A stretch of 39,866 nucleotides of DNA from an uncultured Eubacteriales bacterium (lineage in GTDB: Bacteria > Bacillota > Sulfobacillia > UBA995 > UBA9673). The notes beneath the pieces are model-generated. The model did not search any database. It was not told the origin of the DNA and was given only the letters and a program-made list of their open reading frames with translations. The position numbers were made by a program, and so were the translations under genes. Below, piece after piece: positions 24,301 through 32,507 of the stretch (positions are counted from its first letter, which is position 1; each line of letters begins with the position of its first letter). The stretch covers positions 1 to 39,866 of the forward strand of contig CAJXZV010000009.1 of assembly GCA_913063835.1 (NCBI GenBank), read 5' to 3'.

Positions 24301-26039
24301 GCCGGCCCGGTGACCGCGTCCCCCCCGGCGAAGATGCCCTCCCGGTTCGTGGCCAGGGTGTAGGGGTCGACGACAAGGGTGTTCCCGCTCCCGCGCCGGA
24401 GCCCGCTGTCGGCCAGGAAGAGGAGGTCGGGCGCCTGGCTGACGGCGAAGACGACCGAGTCGCACGGCGTCTCGAACTCCGAACCCTCGATAGGGACGGG
24501 CCGCCGGCGGCCGCTCGCGTCCGGCTCGCCCAGCCTGTTCCGGACGGCACGGACACCCGTCACCTTCCCCCTCCCGGTCCCCACAGCCCCGCCGTCCGGC
24601 CCGTCCGCCGGGGCCGCGGCTTCCCCGAGGACCTCCACCGGCGCGGTGAGGTACTCGATGCGGACGCCTTCCTCCAGGGCGTCCTCGACCTCCTCGGGCA
24701 GGGCGGTCATCTCGGTCTCCGAACGGCGGTAGAAGATCGTGACCTCCTCCGCACCGAGCCTGAGGGCCGTGCGGGCGCAGTCCACGGCCGTGTTGCCGCC
24801 GCCGACGACGACGACCCGGCGGCCGACGGGAACCCGCTCACCGAGGTTCACCCGGCGGAGGAAGGAGACCCCGTGGTAGACGCCCTCCAGGTCCTCGCCG
24901 GGGACGCCGACCCGCTGGGGTTCGTGCGCTCCGACACCCAGGAAGACGGCCTTGTAGCCGTCCTCGAAAAGAGAGTCGAGGGACCTGTCGGTGCCTATGG
25001 CGACCCCTGTCCTGATCTCGACCCCTTCTCTGCGGATGAGCTCTATCTCGGCCTCGAGGAGGCGCCGCGGCAGCCGGTATTCGGGGATGCCCACTCTGAG
25101 CATGCCGCCCACGACCGGAAGGGCCTCGAAGACCGTGACGGGGTAGCCGCGGCGTGCGAGATGGTAGGCGCAGGAGAGACCCGCCGGGCCGGAGCCGACG
25201 ACGGCCACCTTCTCCTCCCGGGGGACCTTCTCGTCCCGCAGGGTGTAGGCCGCCGTCCACTCCTTGCGGCCGGCCGGGCCCTCGGGCGCCTCGGGGACGG
25301 AGTCGGCGAGGACGTGCTCGCCGACGAAGCGCTTCAGGCGATGGATGGCCACCGGCTCGTCCACATCGCCTCGCTGGCAGACGTCCTCGCACGGGTGGTG
25401 GCAGACCGTCCCGCAGATGAGCGGGAAGGGGTTGTCCCGGCGGATGACCTCCCAGGCCTCATGGAAGCGCTCCCGGGCGATGAGGGAGACGTAGGCCTGC
25501 ACGTTCACCCCGGCCGGGCAGGCGGTGCGGCAGGGAGACACCCCCCGCTTCTCGATGAGGTACTTGTTCGGGACGGCCTGAGGGAACTGCTTGTAGACGG
25601 CCTTCCGGTCGCTTAGCCCGGCGTTGAAGGCGTCGGGCACCGTGACCGGGCAGACCTCGGCACAGTCCCCGCAGGCCGTGCACTCCTCGAGGTCGATGTA
25701 GCGGGGGGCCTTGTGCACCACGGCGGTGAAGTCGCCCGGCCGTCCCTTGAGTTCCACCAGGGTGGCAAGCGTATGGACGGTGACGTTGGGGTGACCGAAG
25801 ACATCCGTCATCTTCGGGCCCAGAAGACACATCGAACACTCGTTGGTCGGAAAGGTCTTGTCGAGCTGGGCCATGCGGCCGCCCAGCGAAGGGTCCTTGG
25901 TGAGAAGGTGCACCCGGAAGCCGGCCTCCGCAAGGTCGAGCGCGGACTGGACTCCCCCGATGCCTCCTCCGACGACCAAGACGGCGCCGACCGCGTCCGG
26001 GCGCCCTTCCCGGCCGGGACCCAAGGACTCTACAGCCAT
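21327..26039 (-). CDS. Giant HdrA-GltD/NfnB-HdrA fusion oxidoreductase
   Basis: The 1570-residue flavin/Fe-S protein has this order. An HdrA FAD fold (18-75) with NECSMCLLGPKM is followed by cluster Cys 120, 123, 126, 130. An inserted GltD/NfnB-like module follows, with Cys 170, 174, 209, 213, 217, 221, FAD site VVGSGPAGLSCAYHLARRG (280-298) and NAD(P)H site VVVGGGNTAVDCA. Next come a Cys-rich motif (670-686) and the rest of HdrA with IQCVGSRD (767-774). A second HdrA then runs from CRCGIN (994-999), with FAD site VLGGGPAGLAAAL, VQCVGSRG and a final 2[4Fe-4S] ferredoxin (1502-1542). HdrA bifurcates electrons among ferredoxin, NAD(P)H and disulfide partners. Single-copy HdrA is about 650 residues; this is more than twice that. 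ATG 26039 has GGAGG eight bases upstream. No hdrB, hdrC or hydrogenase gene is adjacent, so it may be a self-contained electron-bifurcating hub. Confidence 0.88.
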   Translation of the reverse strand: MAVESLGPGREGRPDAVGAVLVVGGGIGGVQSALDLAEAGFRVHLLTKDPSLGGRMAQLDKTFPTNECSMCLLGPKMTDVFGHPNVTVHTLATLVELKGRPGDFTAVVHKAPRYIDLEECTACGDCAEVCPVTVPDAFNAGLSDRKAVYKQFPQAVPNKYLIEKRGVSPCRTACPAGVNVQAYVSLIARERFHEAWEVIRRDNPFPLICGTVCHHPCEDVCQRGDVDEPVAIHRLKRFVGEHVLADSVPEAPEGPAGRKEWTAAYTLRDEKVPREEKVAVVGSGPAGLSCAYHLARRGYPVTVFEALPVVGGMLRVGIPEYRLPRRLLEAEIELIRREGVEIRTGVAIGTDRSLDSLFEDGYKAVFLGVGAHEPQRVGVPGEDLEGVYHGVSFLRRVNLGERVPVGRRVVVVGGGNTAVDCARTALRLGAEEVTIFYRRSETEMTALPEEVEDALEEGVRIEYLTAPVEVLGEAAAPADGPDGGAVGTGRGKVTGVRAVRNRLGEPDASGRRRPVPIEGSEFETPCDSVVFAVSQAPDLLFLADSGLRRGSGNTLVVDPYTLATNREGIFAGGDAVTGPATVVAAVAAGKEAAESIHRYLRGMDLREGREFRVAFGETGPVRKLDIDTRGVSPRPRVRLRKLEAATRRRSFDEVCLGLSREEAVAEARRCLACGVCAECLLCEKVCEKRAVRHDDRGETVELRVGAVILAPGYSTFDPTAAAYGYGVYRNVVTALEFERMLSSTGPTAGVLERPGDGRHPKRIAFIQCVGSRDLAHEPYCSAVCCMFSTKQAIVAREHDPDVQATVFYIDLRSHGKGFDRYVESARRQYGVVFRRSAVSSVREDPATGNLLVTWTGPDGRVSEEEFDLVVLATGLRPPEEADRLAEAAGIDLGPHGYAEDLPQDHPSSAGAGASGVGKGLAGLDPCRTTRPGVFVAGAFQGPKDIPETVMSGSAAAGAAGGLLALARGTLARTKTFPPERDVSGEEPRVGVIVCRCGINIASVVDVPAVVEAVRALPGVVCAEEFLYTCSQDSIGAIKELIAKHRLNRVVVASCTVRTHGPLFREMMREAGLNQFLFHMVNIREECSWVHKGSKAAATAKAKELVAAAVAKARLLEPLTMFPVPVVNRALVLGGGPAGLAAALSLAGAGFPVTLVEREGRLGGNLRHLHSTLEVADVRALSDSLVGRVEADPLITVLTGYELAEFSGHAGHFTSRLRPAATAGDGAGGEVRGVGPGGSGEEGLTVEHGVLIVATGHEAYRPTPGPYPLYGKNPAVITRLDFERRLCEEGEGWLETLGRVVFVQCVGSRGEDRPANYCSRTCCSQAIKDALLIKERNPEAEVFIIHRDVRTYGFREDAYRRAREAGVVFIRRGDGRPPVISEASDGRPLVTVADSDLASDIHLPVDLVVLSVGVVPSEGAAALANRLKVGLNEDGFFVETHAKLAPMDLTTQGVFLCGGAHAPKTIGETLLQAQGAAARAATILAKESLMAGGIVATVEETKCAACLTCVRVCPFGVPAINERGVAEIDPVQCRGCGTCAAECPGHAITLPCYRDDQMRASVEAVLRGVAT

Positions 26040-26378
26040 GCCTCACACCTCCGCGTGACGAAACCCTTTCCTTCCGGCAGGTGCGGGACGGCTTGGGCGA
26101 CCGGCGGCAACCGGCGCGAAGCGTCAGGACGGTCCCGAGACCCACCGGTGCGGGTTTCGACGGCTAAAGTGTCTCGGGCCAGGTGGCTGCGTTCATGAGT
26201 GCGGCCTTAGGACGAACAAGATGGGAACGGTGGAAAAGCGGTACGTCTCAAGACCCGGCTCTGGTTCTCCTGGCCTGAAGGGTTCCCGACTCCCGCCCCC
26301 CTCCACAGGTCATAACCCGTTGCCTGAGCCATTCTAGTCGCACCCCGAGATACCCTTCCTACCGTCAGTCACCTGATG

Positions 26379-26410
26379 GTGCGGGCACCGGCACGGGCGG
26401 TGCCCGGCAC
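26379..26410. other. Strong hairpin in the 26040-26463 gene-free stretch
   Basis: GTGCGGGCACCG and CGGTGCCCGGCAC form a near-perfect stem with one bulge and a seven-base loop. It has no T-tract on either strand, so it is not a standard terminator. It lies between the divergent giant oxidoreductase gene and the lipoprotein promoter. It could be in the leader of the oxidoreductase transcript. The rest of the stretch shows no gene, and no clear promoter for the minus strand. Confidence 0.4.
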
Positions 26411-26463
26411 CCCCCTCCCACCGCGCGGGGAACTGGTCTGTATCTCTGCGGGGGCCCGGTCTG

Positions 26464-26492
26464 TTGACACCGGTGGCCCTCAACCATATATT
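26464..26492 (+). promoter_or_regulatory. Promoter of the beta-propeller lipoprotein gene
   Basis: TTGACA (26464-26469) and TATATT (26487-26492) are separated by exactly 17 bases, a near-consensus sigma-A promoter. It lies about 80 bases upstream of the TTG start of the lipoprotein gene. No obvious operator palindrome overlaps it. Confidence 0.65.
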
Positions 26493-26569
26493 GGACACGG
26501 GTTCGTCGAGCGGCGGGCCGTCGACCCCGCATAGAGCGGGACGACTCCGAGAGAGGAGGCGCGCGAGTC

Positions 26570-27985
26570 TTGAGGTGCAAGAACCCGGTCGGCGTAGCCG
26601 TCGTGATCGTGTTGCTGGTGGGTGTCGGTGTCTCGGGCTGTTCGCCCGGGGCCGGCCAGGAGTCGACGACAGACCTTGACCCGATATGGTTCCGGGGGCC
26701 GTACTCCGGCGAGGTCGGGCAGGGCGAGGTCGCATACCGGTGGGCCGTGAGAGACTCCAGCGTCGTGGTCGACGAGGGCACCGCCAGGACTCTCATCCCC
26801 GACTACTCCTTGGGAAACGCGGACTTCCCGTTCGAGACCCCGCTGTCTCTGGTCGAGCCGGACGGGACGCGCCTGGCGCTCCCGTTCGTCGCCGGCGGCT
26901 TCCCGGTGGGCTTCTCGGCCGGCGGGGACAGCTATGCCGTGATGACGTTCGCCCTCACCCTCTCCCCGAAGTGGGGGCAGTTCGGGATTTACAACATGCC
27001 CCTCCTCACCCTCTCGTGGTATGACGCCGACGGCGGACTCATCTACGAAGCCCAGAGGCGTTACCCCGAGACCGCCGAGGATGTCCTGACCATCCTGCTC
27101 CCCGGAGTGTGCCGTCTCGTGGACGGCGGACGGAGACTGCTGGTGGCCTGGCCGCCGGACGGCTGGGAGCCCCAGGCCGGAGAACAGTGGGAGACCCTGC
27201 TCGTCGACAGGTCGGGCACCGCGCTGGTGCTTCACCGCTCGACCAGCCCGCCGGTCGTCTCCGACGACGGGACCCTGCTCCTCTACGTCGCAACCGACGA
27301 CGACGGCAAGGGCTCTCTCATGGCGCTCGGGACCGACGGCCGAACGAGATGGGAGACCACCTTCGAATCGGAGGTGACAGGCGGGCCGTTCGTCTCCTCC
27401 TCCGCCGACCTTGTCGTGGTCTTGACCGACAGCGGGGCCGTGGCCCTCGACCACACCGGCTCCGTCGCTTGGTCGTCCCAAGGCGCCTACCGCACCGCCG
27501 TCGTCGCCGACTCCGGCGATACGGCCCTCTTGGGCAAGGGTTTCGTCGAGTACCGCGGCCCGGACGGAACCCTCATCTGGCAGAGAGACGTGGCCCGGGA
27601 GTGCACCGTGGCCGTCTCGCGCGACGGGCTCTACGTCCTCCTCGCCGAGAACGACCCCTTGACCGACTCGGCGAAGTTCACTCTTCTGGACCGCTCGGGA
27701 AAGGACCTCGCCGGGTATCAAGCCGAGAGTCCACCGGAGAACCCCTGCGTGCCGTTCGTCTGGTTCCGGGAGGACCGTCCCTGCTTCTGCCACGGCTGGG
27801 AGGCGGGGCTCTTCCAGAAAGAGGACGTCGGGTGGGCTCCGGTGACGACCGTCCTCCTGGCCGACTTCGACGTGTCCGGCCCGTACGGGGTAAGCGCCCG
27901 GGCCCTGGCTGACGGGCGTTACCTTCTCGTGCACGTCGACGACCGGAACCTCGTCCTCTACGATGTGGAGGACATCGTGCCGTAG
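26570..27985 (+). CDS. Secreted lipoprotein with beta-propeller-like repeats
   Basis: The 471-residue protein has a signal peptide (about 1-23) and lipobox VSGC (Cys24), so it is membrane-anchored and exposed outside the cytoplasm. The remainder contains recurring beta-strand blades ending in D-G/S-G patterns, such as LLVDRSGTALVLHR, MALGTDGRTRWETTFE, VALDHTGSVAWSSQ and TLLDRSGKDLAGY. This resembles PQQ/WD40-like propellers. No catalytic residues are recognisable; it may bind ligands or scaffold other proteins. TTG 26570 follows GAGGAGG. It ends inside the 3' end of the convergent TPR/MutL-like gene (28-base overlap). Confidence 0.65.
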   Translation: MRCKNPVGVAVVIVLLVGVGVSGCSPGAGQESTTDLDPIWFRGPYSGEVGQGEVAYRWAVRDSSVVVDEGTARTLIPDYSLGNADFPFETPLSLVEPDGTRLALPFVAGGFPVGFSAGGDSYAVMTFALTLSPKWGQFGIYNMPLLTLSWYDADGGLIYEAQRRYPETAEDVLTILLPGVCRLVDGGRRLLVAWPPDGWEPQAGEQWETLLVDRSGTALVLHRSTSPPVVSDDGTLLLYVATDDDGKGSLMALGTDGRTRWETTFESEVTGGPFVSSSADLVVVLTDSGAVALDHTGSVAWSSQGAYRTAVVADSGDTALLGKGFVEYRGPDGTLIWQRDVARECTVAVSRDGLYVLLAENDPLTDSAKFTLLDRSGKDLAGYQAESPPENPCVPFVWFREDRPCFCHGWEAGLFQKEDVGWAPVTTVLLADFDVSGPYGVSARALADGRYLLVHVDDRNLVLYDVEDIVP

Positions 27986-30336
27986 GCCGCCTCCGGCCCG
28001 CTCCGGCCGACGACCTCCGAGGCCCAGGCGGCCCTGAGGGTGGTGCGGGCCTGCCGGTCGTCGGGCAGTCGGAGCGGCCGCCCCCGGCCGTCCAGAAGGA
28101 GGCCCAGCCCTCCGGCGAGGAACTCCCCTCTCCATTCGACGCCCCGGCCCCGGCCGACGCTGTAGGGAGGTGCGGGCCGGACGATGAGCTCGATGCGCCT
28201 GCCGGCCGGGAGAGGGACCCACCGGAGCTCCCCCCGGCAGAGGTCCCAGGTGCGTTCGCCGTCCCGCCAGGCACCCTTCACCGAGACCCTGAGCACGAGC
28301 TTGCGCCCGGGCCGGCCCCACTTGACCGCCTGCACGAGAGGAGCCACGCAGAGACAGCTCCCCGCCAGGAGGGCCGCCGTGCCGTCGGTCCAGGACGAGT
28401 CGCCGGGTCGGAGCCGCCCGGTGCGGGCGCCGTCCCCCAGGGCGGCGGTGATGCCGTAGGGGTCGAGCAGGACCCGGGTGATCCCCACCGGCTGGCATCC
28501 GTCAACCGCCGCAAGGAGGGCGTGTTCGGCGCTCGGCAGGCGCGAGACCAGACTCCCGCCGACAAGGAGGTGACTGGACCTTATGCCGGTGAGTGTCTCC
28601 GCCAGGACGGCCTGACGCAGGCCGAACACGGCCCGCTGGAGCACCCCTGACACCACCCCGGCGGCCACCAGGGCCTCCGCGTCCCCCAGCTCGTCTCCGG
28701 CAGCCCCTTCACCGAGAAGCCTGCCCACGAGCAGCGCGGTGTCGCCCGGAGGCAGGACATGCGGGACCTCGTCGAAGAGCTCGTCCAGAAGCCGCCCCCG
28801 CAGGCTGCCTTCCGGCCCGAAGGTGAAGCCCTGCACCTCGCCGTCCCTCACCGCAAGGGCCTCGACGGCCTCAGGCTCAGCCGCAAGGGTCACGAGGTCG
28901 TAAGGAGGACGACGGCCGATGTGCCGCCTCTCGCCGCTGTCGAGCCACTTCAGCACAGGAGCGAGACCGACGGCCCCGCGGGCGAGAGCGCCCCGGACGG
29001 CGGGAGTCCCGTCGCGCCGCTCCTTCACCCGCTCCTCGATGAAGGCCACCGTCGCCTCCAGGCCGTCCCGAGCCCGGCTGGGCTCGGCCTGTTCCTCCTC
29101 TGCTGCGTCCGCCTCGTCTTCCGCCTCCGGGGCGGGCGGGCGGATGTCAGGCACGCTCGTGAAGCTGAGGCCGTCGAAGATGACCCTGAGGTCCGGCAGC
29201 ATGTCCTCAGGCCCGTTGTACAGGAACTGGACCGGGCCGGCCCGTGACCTCAGCCGGCCCGCCCGCGCCCGCTCCGCCAGCGAGGCGCAGAACTCGGCCG
29301 TGACCCCGGAGGCCAGGACGACGATGTCAGGCTCCTCGTCCTCCACCCCGGCGGACTGTCCCGCCACACCGACAAGACGGCCCCCACCGAGGTAGACGGC
29401 CATCCGGCTCCGGACGACCCCCTCGCTGACGGGGTCGTCCGCGGCTACGAGGACCCTCAACTCCCTCTCCCGCCCGCCGGACAGGCCCAGGACTCCCATG
29501 GGGGCGTCCGTCCGGGGCTCCACGCCGTCAACCCCTTCCGGCGGCCGGGCCTCGCCGTCCGCCACCCTCCGACCACCGCCGGGCCACGCCGGCACCCACG
29601 AGGGTCCCCAGCGCGGCAGGCGCTCGAAGCCCGGAGCCGGCCGCACCGCCTCCCTTCTCCCCAACCTCTGGCGGAGACGGGCGATGTGCCGTCTGGCCTC
29701 CCCGGCCAGAGGGTCGTCCCGGGGCAGGGCCTTCCTGACGGCCAGCCAGTGGGCCAGGGCCTCACGCAGCCGCCCGACGGCTTCCAGCTCACCCGCGACC
29801 GAGACGTGGGCGGGCACCAGGCCCGGGTCCAGGTCCGTGGCCGCCTCCCAAGCGGCTATGGCCTCCTCACGGTCTCCGCTCGCCGCGAGGGCCTCGGCCC
29901 TCAGCATCTGCACCCAGGGGTCACCGCCCCCCTCCGACAGGTCCCCCTCCTCGAGGATGGCCAGGGCCTCGAACGGGTTCCCGCCGAGGTGCTGGTCGAG
30001 GGCCCGGCCGAAGAACCAGACCGGGTCGGAGACCTCGGGGCCGGCCACGTCCTGCTCCATCTCGCAGAAGTCGATGAGCTCCCAGAGACAGCCGAGGAAA
30101 GACCAGACCGCCTCGTAGTGCCGGTGAAGAGGAGACGGCCGGCCCCTCTCGGCCGGCGGGAGGGCCAGGGCCATGTCGCGGATGTCGCGGGCGGCGGCCA
30201 CGGCGGCCCTGGCCAGGGTGAAGGCGGCGCGGATGGAGCGGTTCAGACGGGCCGGGTCCTCCGGGTTCTCGCTCAGGTCCTCGTCTCTCTCGAGGTAGTG
30301 ACGCACGGCTCTTCGCACGTGGTCGCGCGCGTCCAA
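27958..30336 (-). CDS. TPR protein with C-terminal MutL-like (glutamate mutase activator) ASKHA domain
   Basis: The 792-residue protein has an N-terminal helical region with TPR-like repeats (about 110-215: DPWVQMLRAEALAASGDREE, AWEAATDLDPGLVPAHVSVA). A linker rich in Pro/Arg follows. The C-terminal half resembles MutL/GlmL: PDIVVLASG (336-344), LLVGGSLVSRLPSAEHAL, RVLLDPYGITAALG and the long-form ending VGRGRGVEWRGEFLAGGLGL with LLLDGRGRPLRLP. MutL reactivates or protects adenosylcobalamin mutases. The usual DVGGATTD phosphate-binding motif is not recognisable (YDLVTLAAEPEAVEAL in its place), so ATP binding is doubtful. TTG 30336 has a perfect AGGAGGT six bases upstream. The open frame up to 30753 covers a promoter and is not coding. 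No mutase gene is visible. Confidence 0.55.
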   Translation of the reverse strand: MDARDHVRRAVRHYLERDEDLSENPEDPARLNRSIRAAFTLARAAVAAARDIRDMALALPPAERGRPSPLHRHYEAVWSFLGCLWELIDFCEMEQDVAGPEVSDPVWFFGRALDQHLGGNPFEALAILEEGDLSEGGGDPWVQMLRAEALAASGDREEAIAAWEAATDLDPGLVPAHVSVAGELEAVGRLREALAHWLAVRKALPRDDPLAGEARRHIARLRQRLGRREAVRPAPGFERLPRWGPSWVPAWPGGGRRVADGEARPPEGVDGVEPRTDAPMGVLGLSGGRERELRVLVAADDPVSEGVVRSRMAVYLGGGRLVGVAGQSAGVEDEEPDIVVLASGVTAEFCASLAERARAGRLRSRAGPVQFLYNGPEDMLPDLRVIFDGLSFTSVPDIRPPAPEAEDEADAAEEEQAEPSRARDGLEATVAFIEERVKERRDGTPAVRGALARGAVGLAPVLKWLDSGERRHIGRRPPYDLVTLAAEPEAVEALAVRDGEVQGFTFGPEGSLRGRLLDELFDEVPHVLPPGDTALLVGRLLGEGAAGDELGDAEALVAAGVVSGVLQRAVFGLRQAVLAETLTGIRSSHLLVGGSLVSRLPSAEHALLAAVDGCQPVGITRVLLDPYGITAALGDGARTGRLRPGDSSWTDGTAALLAGSCLCVAPLVQAVKWGRPGRKLVLRVSVKGAWRDGERTWDLCRGELRWVPLPAGRRIELIVRPAPPYSVGRGRGVEWRGEFLAGGLGLLLDGRGRPLRLPDDRQARTTLRAAWASEVVGRSGPEAAYGTMSSTS

Positions 30337-30583
30337 CGGTGACCTCCTCCCCGTCACTCGGTACTCGGCGGCCGACTGGTTCTCCCGGCCGCCGGACGTG
30401 TCCTGTCTCGGCGGCCGTCCGGCGTTCGACACGGTCCGGCGCCAAATCCGGCCCGCCGAGGCTCTGGAGGCAGAGGGCATGTCGAGCAGACGGGACCCGA
30501 CGGAGAAGACGTCAGATACCGAAAGAATTCGCTTCAGCCGGACGACACCGAGCGCCACACCGCCGCCGGCAGGTCTGGAAGGG

Positions 30584-30612
30584 TTGACCTTTACGTAAAC
30601 GTAAGGTAGCAT
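30584..30612 (+). promoter_or_regulatory. MerR-type promoter/operator (LiuR-like box)
   Basis: TTGACC (30584-30589) and TAGCAT (30607-30612) are separated by 17 bases. The spacer is filled by the partly palindromic CCTTTACGTAAACGTAAGG (30588-30606). Operators between the -35 and -10 boxes are typical of MerR regulators. This one closely resembles LiuR boxes that control acyl-CoA and branched-chain amino acid catabolism. It should control the MerR gene and the acyl-CoA dehydrogenase behind it. The gene-free stretch 30337-30673 holds this site only. Confidence 0.75.
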
Positions 30613-30676
30613 AGGCGGTAGGGTCAACCAAACGGATGGTAGACCGCGCCCGGGACCTTCCGGTGCCTCCGGGGTG

Positions 30677-31117
30677 ATGGATTTGACCGAAGGCGATGAC
30701 CGCACCTGGACCATCTCCGAGATATCGTCCGAGTTCGGGGTCACTCCGCGCACCCTGCGCTACTACGAAGAACTCGGCCTGCTCTCCCCTGACCGCTCCC
30801 GGGACAACGGACAGCGCCTGTACAGCCGACGGGACCGGGCCCGCCTGAAGCTCGTCCTGCGCGGACGGCGTTTCGGCTTCTCCCTCAAGGACCTCAAGGA
30901 GCTCCTCGACCTGTACGACACAGACCCCACACGCAAGGAGCAGATACGCCGCACCCTTGAGATAGGAGCCAAGCGCATAGAGGAGATAGACGAGATGATC
31001 CGGGAACTCCAGGTCCACCGCCAGGAACTCCTGGACTACCGCGACCGGCTCGTGAGGTTCCTCGAAGGCAAGGCTACCGCCGAGGAACTCGACCTTCCCC
31101 TCGACGATACGGAATGA
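30677..31117 (+). CDS. MerR-family regulator (LiuR-like)
   Basis: This protein of about 146 residues has a winged helix (WTISEISSEFGVTPRTLRYY, EELGLLSPDRSRDNGQRLYS; about 10-50) and RRDRARLKLVLRGRRFGFSL. A long antiparallel coiled-coil (about 80-135) then forms the dimer. There are no Cys clusters as in metal-sensing MerR proteins, which suggests an organic ligand such as an acyl-CoA. It is divergent from the MutL-like gene and 27 bases ahead of the acyl-CoA dehydrogenase, with a LiuR-type box in its own promoter. This fits autoregulation and control of acyl-CoA oxidation. GTG 30674 directly before ATG 30677 is an alternative start. Confidence 0.85.
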   Translation: MDLTEGDDRTWTISEISSEFGVTPRTLRYYEELGLLSPDRSRDNGQRLYSRRDRARLKLVLRGRRFGFSLKDLKELLDLYDTDPTRKEQIRRTLEIGAKRIEEIDEMIRELQVHRQELLDYRDRLVRFLEGKATAEELDLPLDDTE

Positions 31118-31144
31118 GCCGGACGGGAGAGCGAGGGAAGGGAC

Positions 31145-32449
31145 GTGCACGACCATCTCCTCACACCCGAACAGAGGGCCGTCCGGGACGAGGCCCGCGC
31201 CTTCGCCCGTGACGTGCCGCGCCGGCTTCTCCTGGACATGGACGCGGAGAGGGTCCGCTACCCCAGGGAGTACGTCAAGGAGGCGGCAGCCAGGAACCTT
31301 CTAGGTCTCCGGTTCCCCAAGGAGTACGGAGGCCGTGGACTGGGCTGGGCCTCCGAGATCCTCGCCATCGAGGAGGTCGGGGTCCTCGGAACCTCCCTCG
31401 GCTGCCTGTACTCCCTCCCCTCCATCGTCGGCGAGGCCATCCATCGCTTCGGGACCGAGGACCAGAAGAAGAGGTACCTCCGCCCCACGCTCGAGGGTAA
31501 GCTGATGACGGCGGAGGCCCTGACCGAGCCCCGCGGCGGCTCCGACTTCTTCGGCACGACGACCACGGCCCGCCGTGAGGGCGACACCTTCGTCCTGAGC
31601 GGCCAGAAGAGGTTCGTCGTCGGGGCTGAAGGGGCCGACTACTTCCTGGTCTACGCCAGGACCGACCCCGACGCCGCGCCCCACAAGGGCATAAGCGCCT
31701 TCCTGGTCGACAGGGGGCCCGGGGTCGAGGTGGCCCATGTCTACGGCCTCATGGGCACGCGGGGCGGGGGCACCGGACGCCTCGTCTTCCGTGACGCCCG
31801 GGTCCCGGCCGAGAACCTCATCGGCCGGCTCAACGGGGGGGCCGAGGTCTTCTACCGGATGATGGTCCCCGAACGGCTGACGAGCGCGGCGGGCGCCCTC
31901 GGCATGGCGAGGGCCGCCCTCGATATCGCCACCCGTTACGCCGCCCGTCGGAAGGCCTTCGGGCGACCCATAAGGGAGTTCCAGGCCGTCAGCTTCAAGC
32001 TGGCCGACAGCCTCACCCTCATCGACGCCGCCCGCGGCCTTCTCTGGAGCGCGGCCGCCGCCGATGACGCAGGTGCGGACCCGGGCTACGTCCGGCGACT
32101 CGTGTCAGAGGCCAAGAAGTTCTGTACCGAGACGGCCTGGACCGTCGTGAACCATGCCATGCAGGTCCTGGGCGGCATCGGCTACACCAACGTCTACCCC
32201 GTCGAGCGCCTGCTCCGCGACACGCGGCTCATCATGATCTGGACCGGCACGAACGAGGTCATGGACCTCATCATCCAGCACGAGTGGTTCAAAGAGAAGG
32301 ACCGCGAGTGGGCGGCGGCCGAAGCGGCCGGAGAGCGAGCCCTGTCCGGCCCGGTGGGCCCGACCGGCGCCTGCCCGGCGAGCCCGGCCCGCGACGTGGA
32401 GTTCGACGCCGAGAACGCCAACCTGGAGGAGGAGAAGGTCTACGAGTAG
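31145..32449 (+). CDS. Acyl-CoA dehydrogenase (IVD/LCAD-type catalytic base)
   Basis: The 434-residue flavoprotein has all three ACAD domains: [20 protein letters not shown] (FAD/substrate), [20 protein letters not shown] and [20 protein letters not shown]. It oxidises acyl-CoA to enoyl-CoA and passes electrons to ETF. The position of the usual YEGT glutamate is Thr367 (IWTGTNE). A Glu is instead present at 243 in VPERL, the place used by isovaleryl-CoA and long-chain enzymes, which suggests branched or long substrates. GTG 31145 follows GAAGGGA. A C-terminal extension of about 45 residues (Gly/Pro-rich, then acidic) is unusual. It is co-transcribed with the MerR gene and followed by a terminator. 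No ETF gene is present. Confidence 0.88.
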   Translation: MHDHLLTPEQRAVRDEARAFARDVPRRLLLDMDAERVRYPREYVKEAAARNLLGLRFPKEYGGRGLGWASEILAIEEVGVLGTSLGCLYSLPSIVGEAIHRFGTEDQKKRYLRPTLEGKLMTAEALTEPRGGSDFFGTTTTARREGDTFVLSGQKRFVVGAEGADYFLVYARTDPDAAPHKGISAFLVDRGPGVEVAHVYGLMGTRGGGTGRLVFRDARVPAENLIGRLNGGAEVFYRMMVPERLTSAAGALGMARAALDIATRYAARRKAFGRPIREFQAVSFKLADSLTLIDAARGLLWSAAAADDAGADPGYVRRLVSEAKKFCTETAWTVVNHAMQVLGGIGYTNVYPVERLLRDTRLIMIWTGTNEVMDLIIQHEWFKEKDREWAAAEAAGERALSGPVGPTGACPASPARDVEFDAENANLEEEKVYE

Positions 32450-32507
32450 GAGCTAGCCGGCTTTCCCGGGCGACCGGGTCAAGGACGCCGGCCGCCCGGG
32501 TTTGACA

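Noticed and set aside
23325-25616. 763-codon plus-strand open frame opposite the giant oxidoreductase
   Set aside because: It is the antisense shadow of a strongly conserved gene, has no recognisable domain and no good ribosome site.
26480-28498. 672-codon minus-strand frame across the lipoprotein and the end of the MutL-like gene
   Set aside because: It overlaps two genes with signal peptide and domain evidence, and its composition is typical of a shadow frame.
30337-30753. Extension of the MutL-like gene upstream to 30753
   Set aside because: It would cross the MerR promoter and part of the MerR gene. TTG 30336 has a perfect ribosome site.
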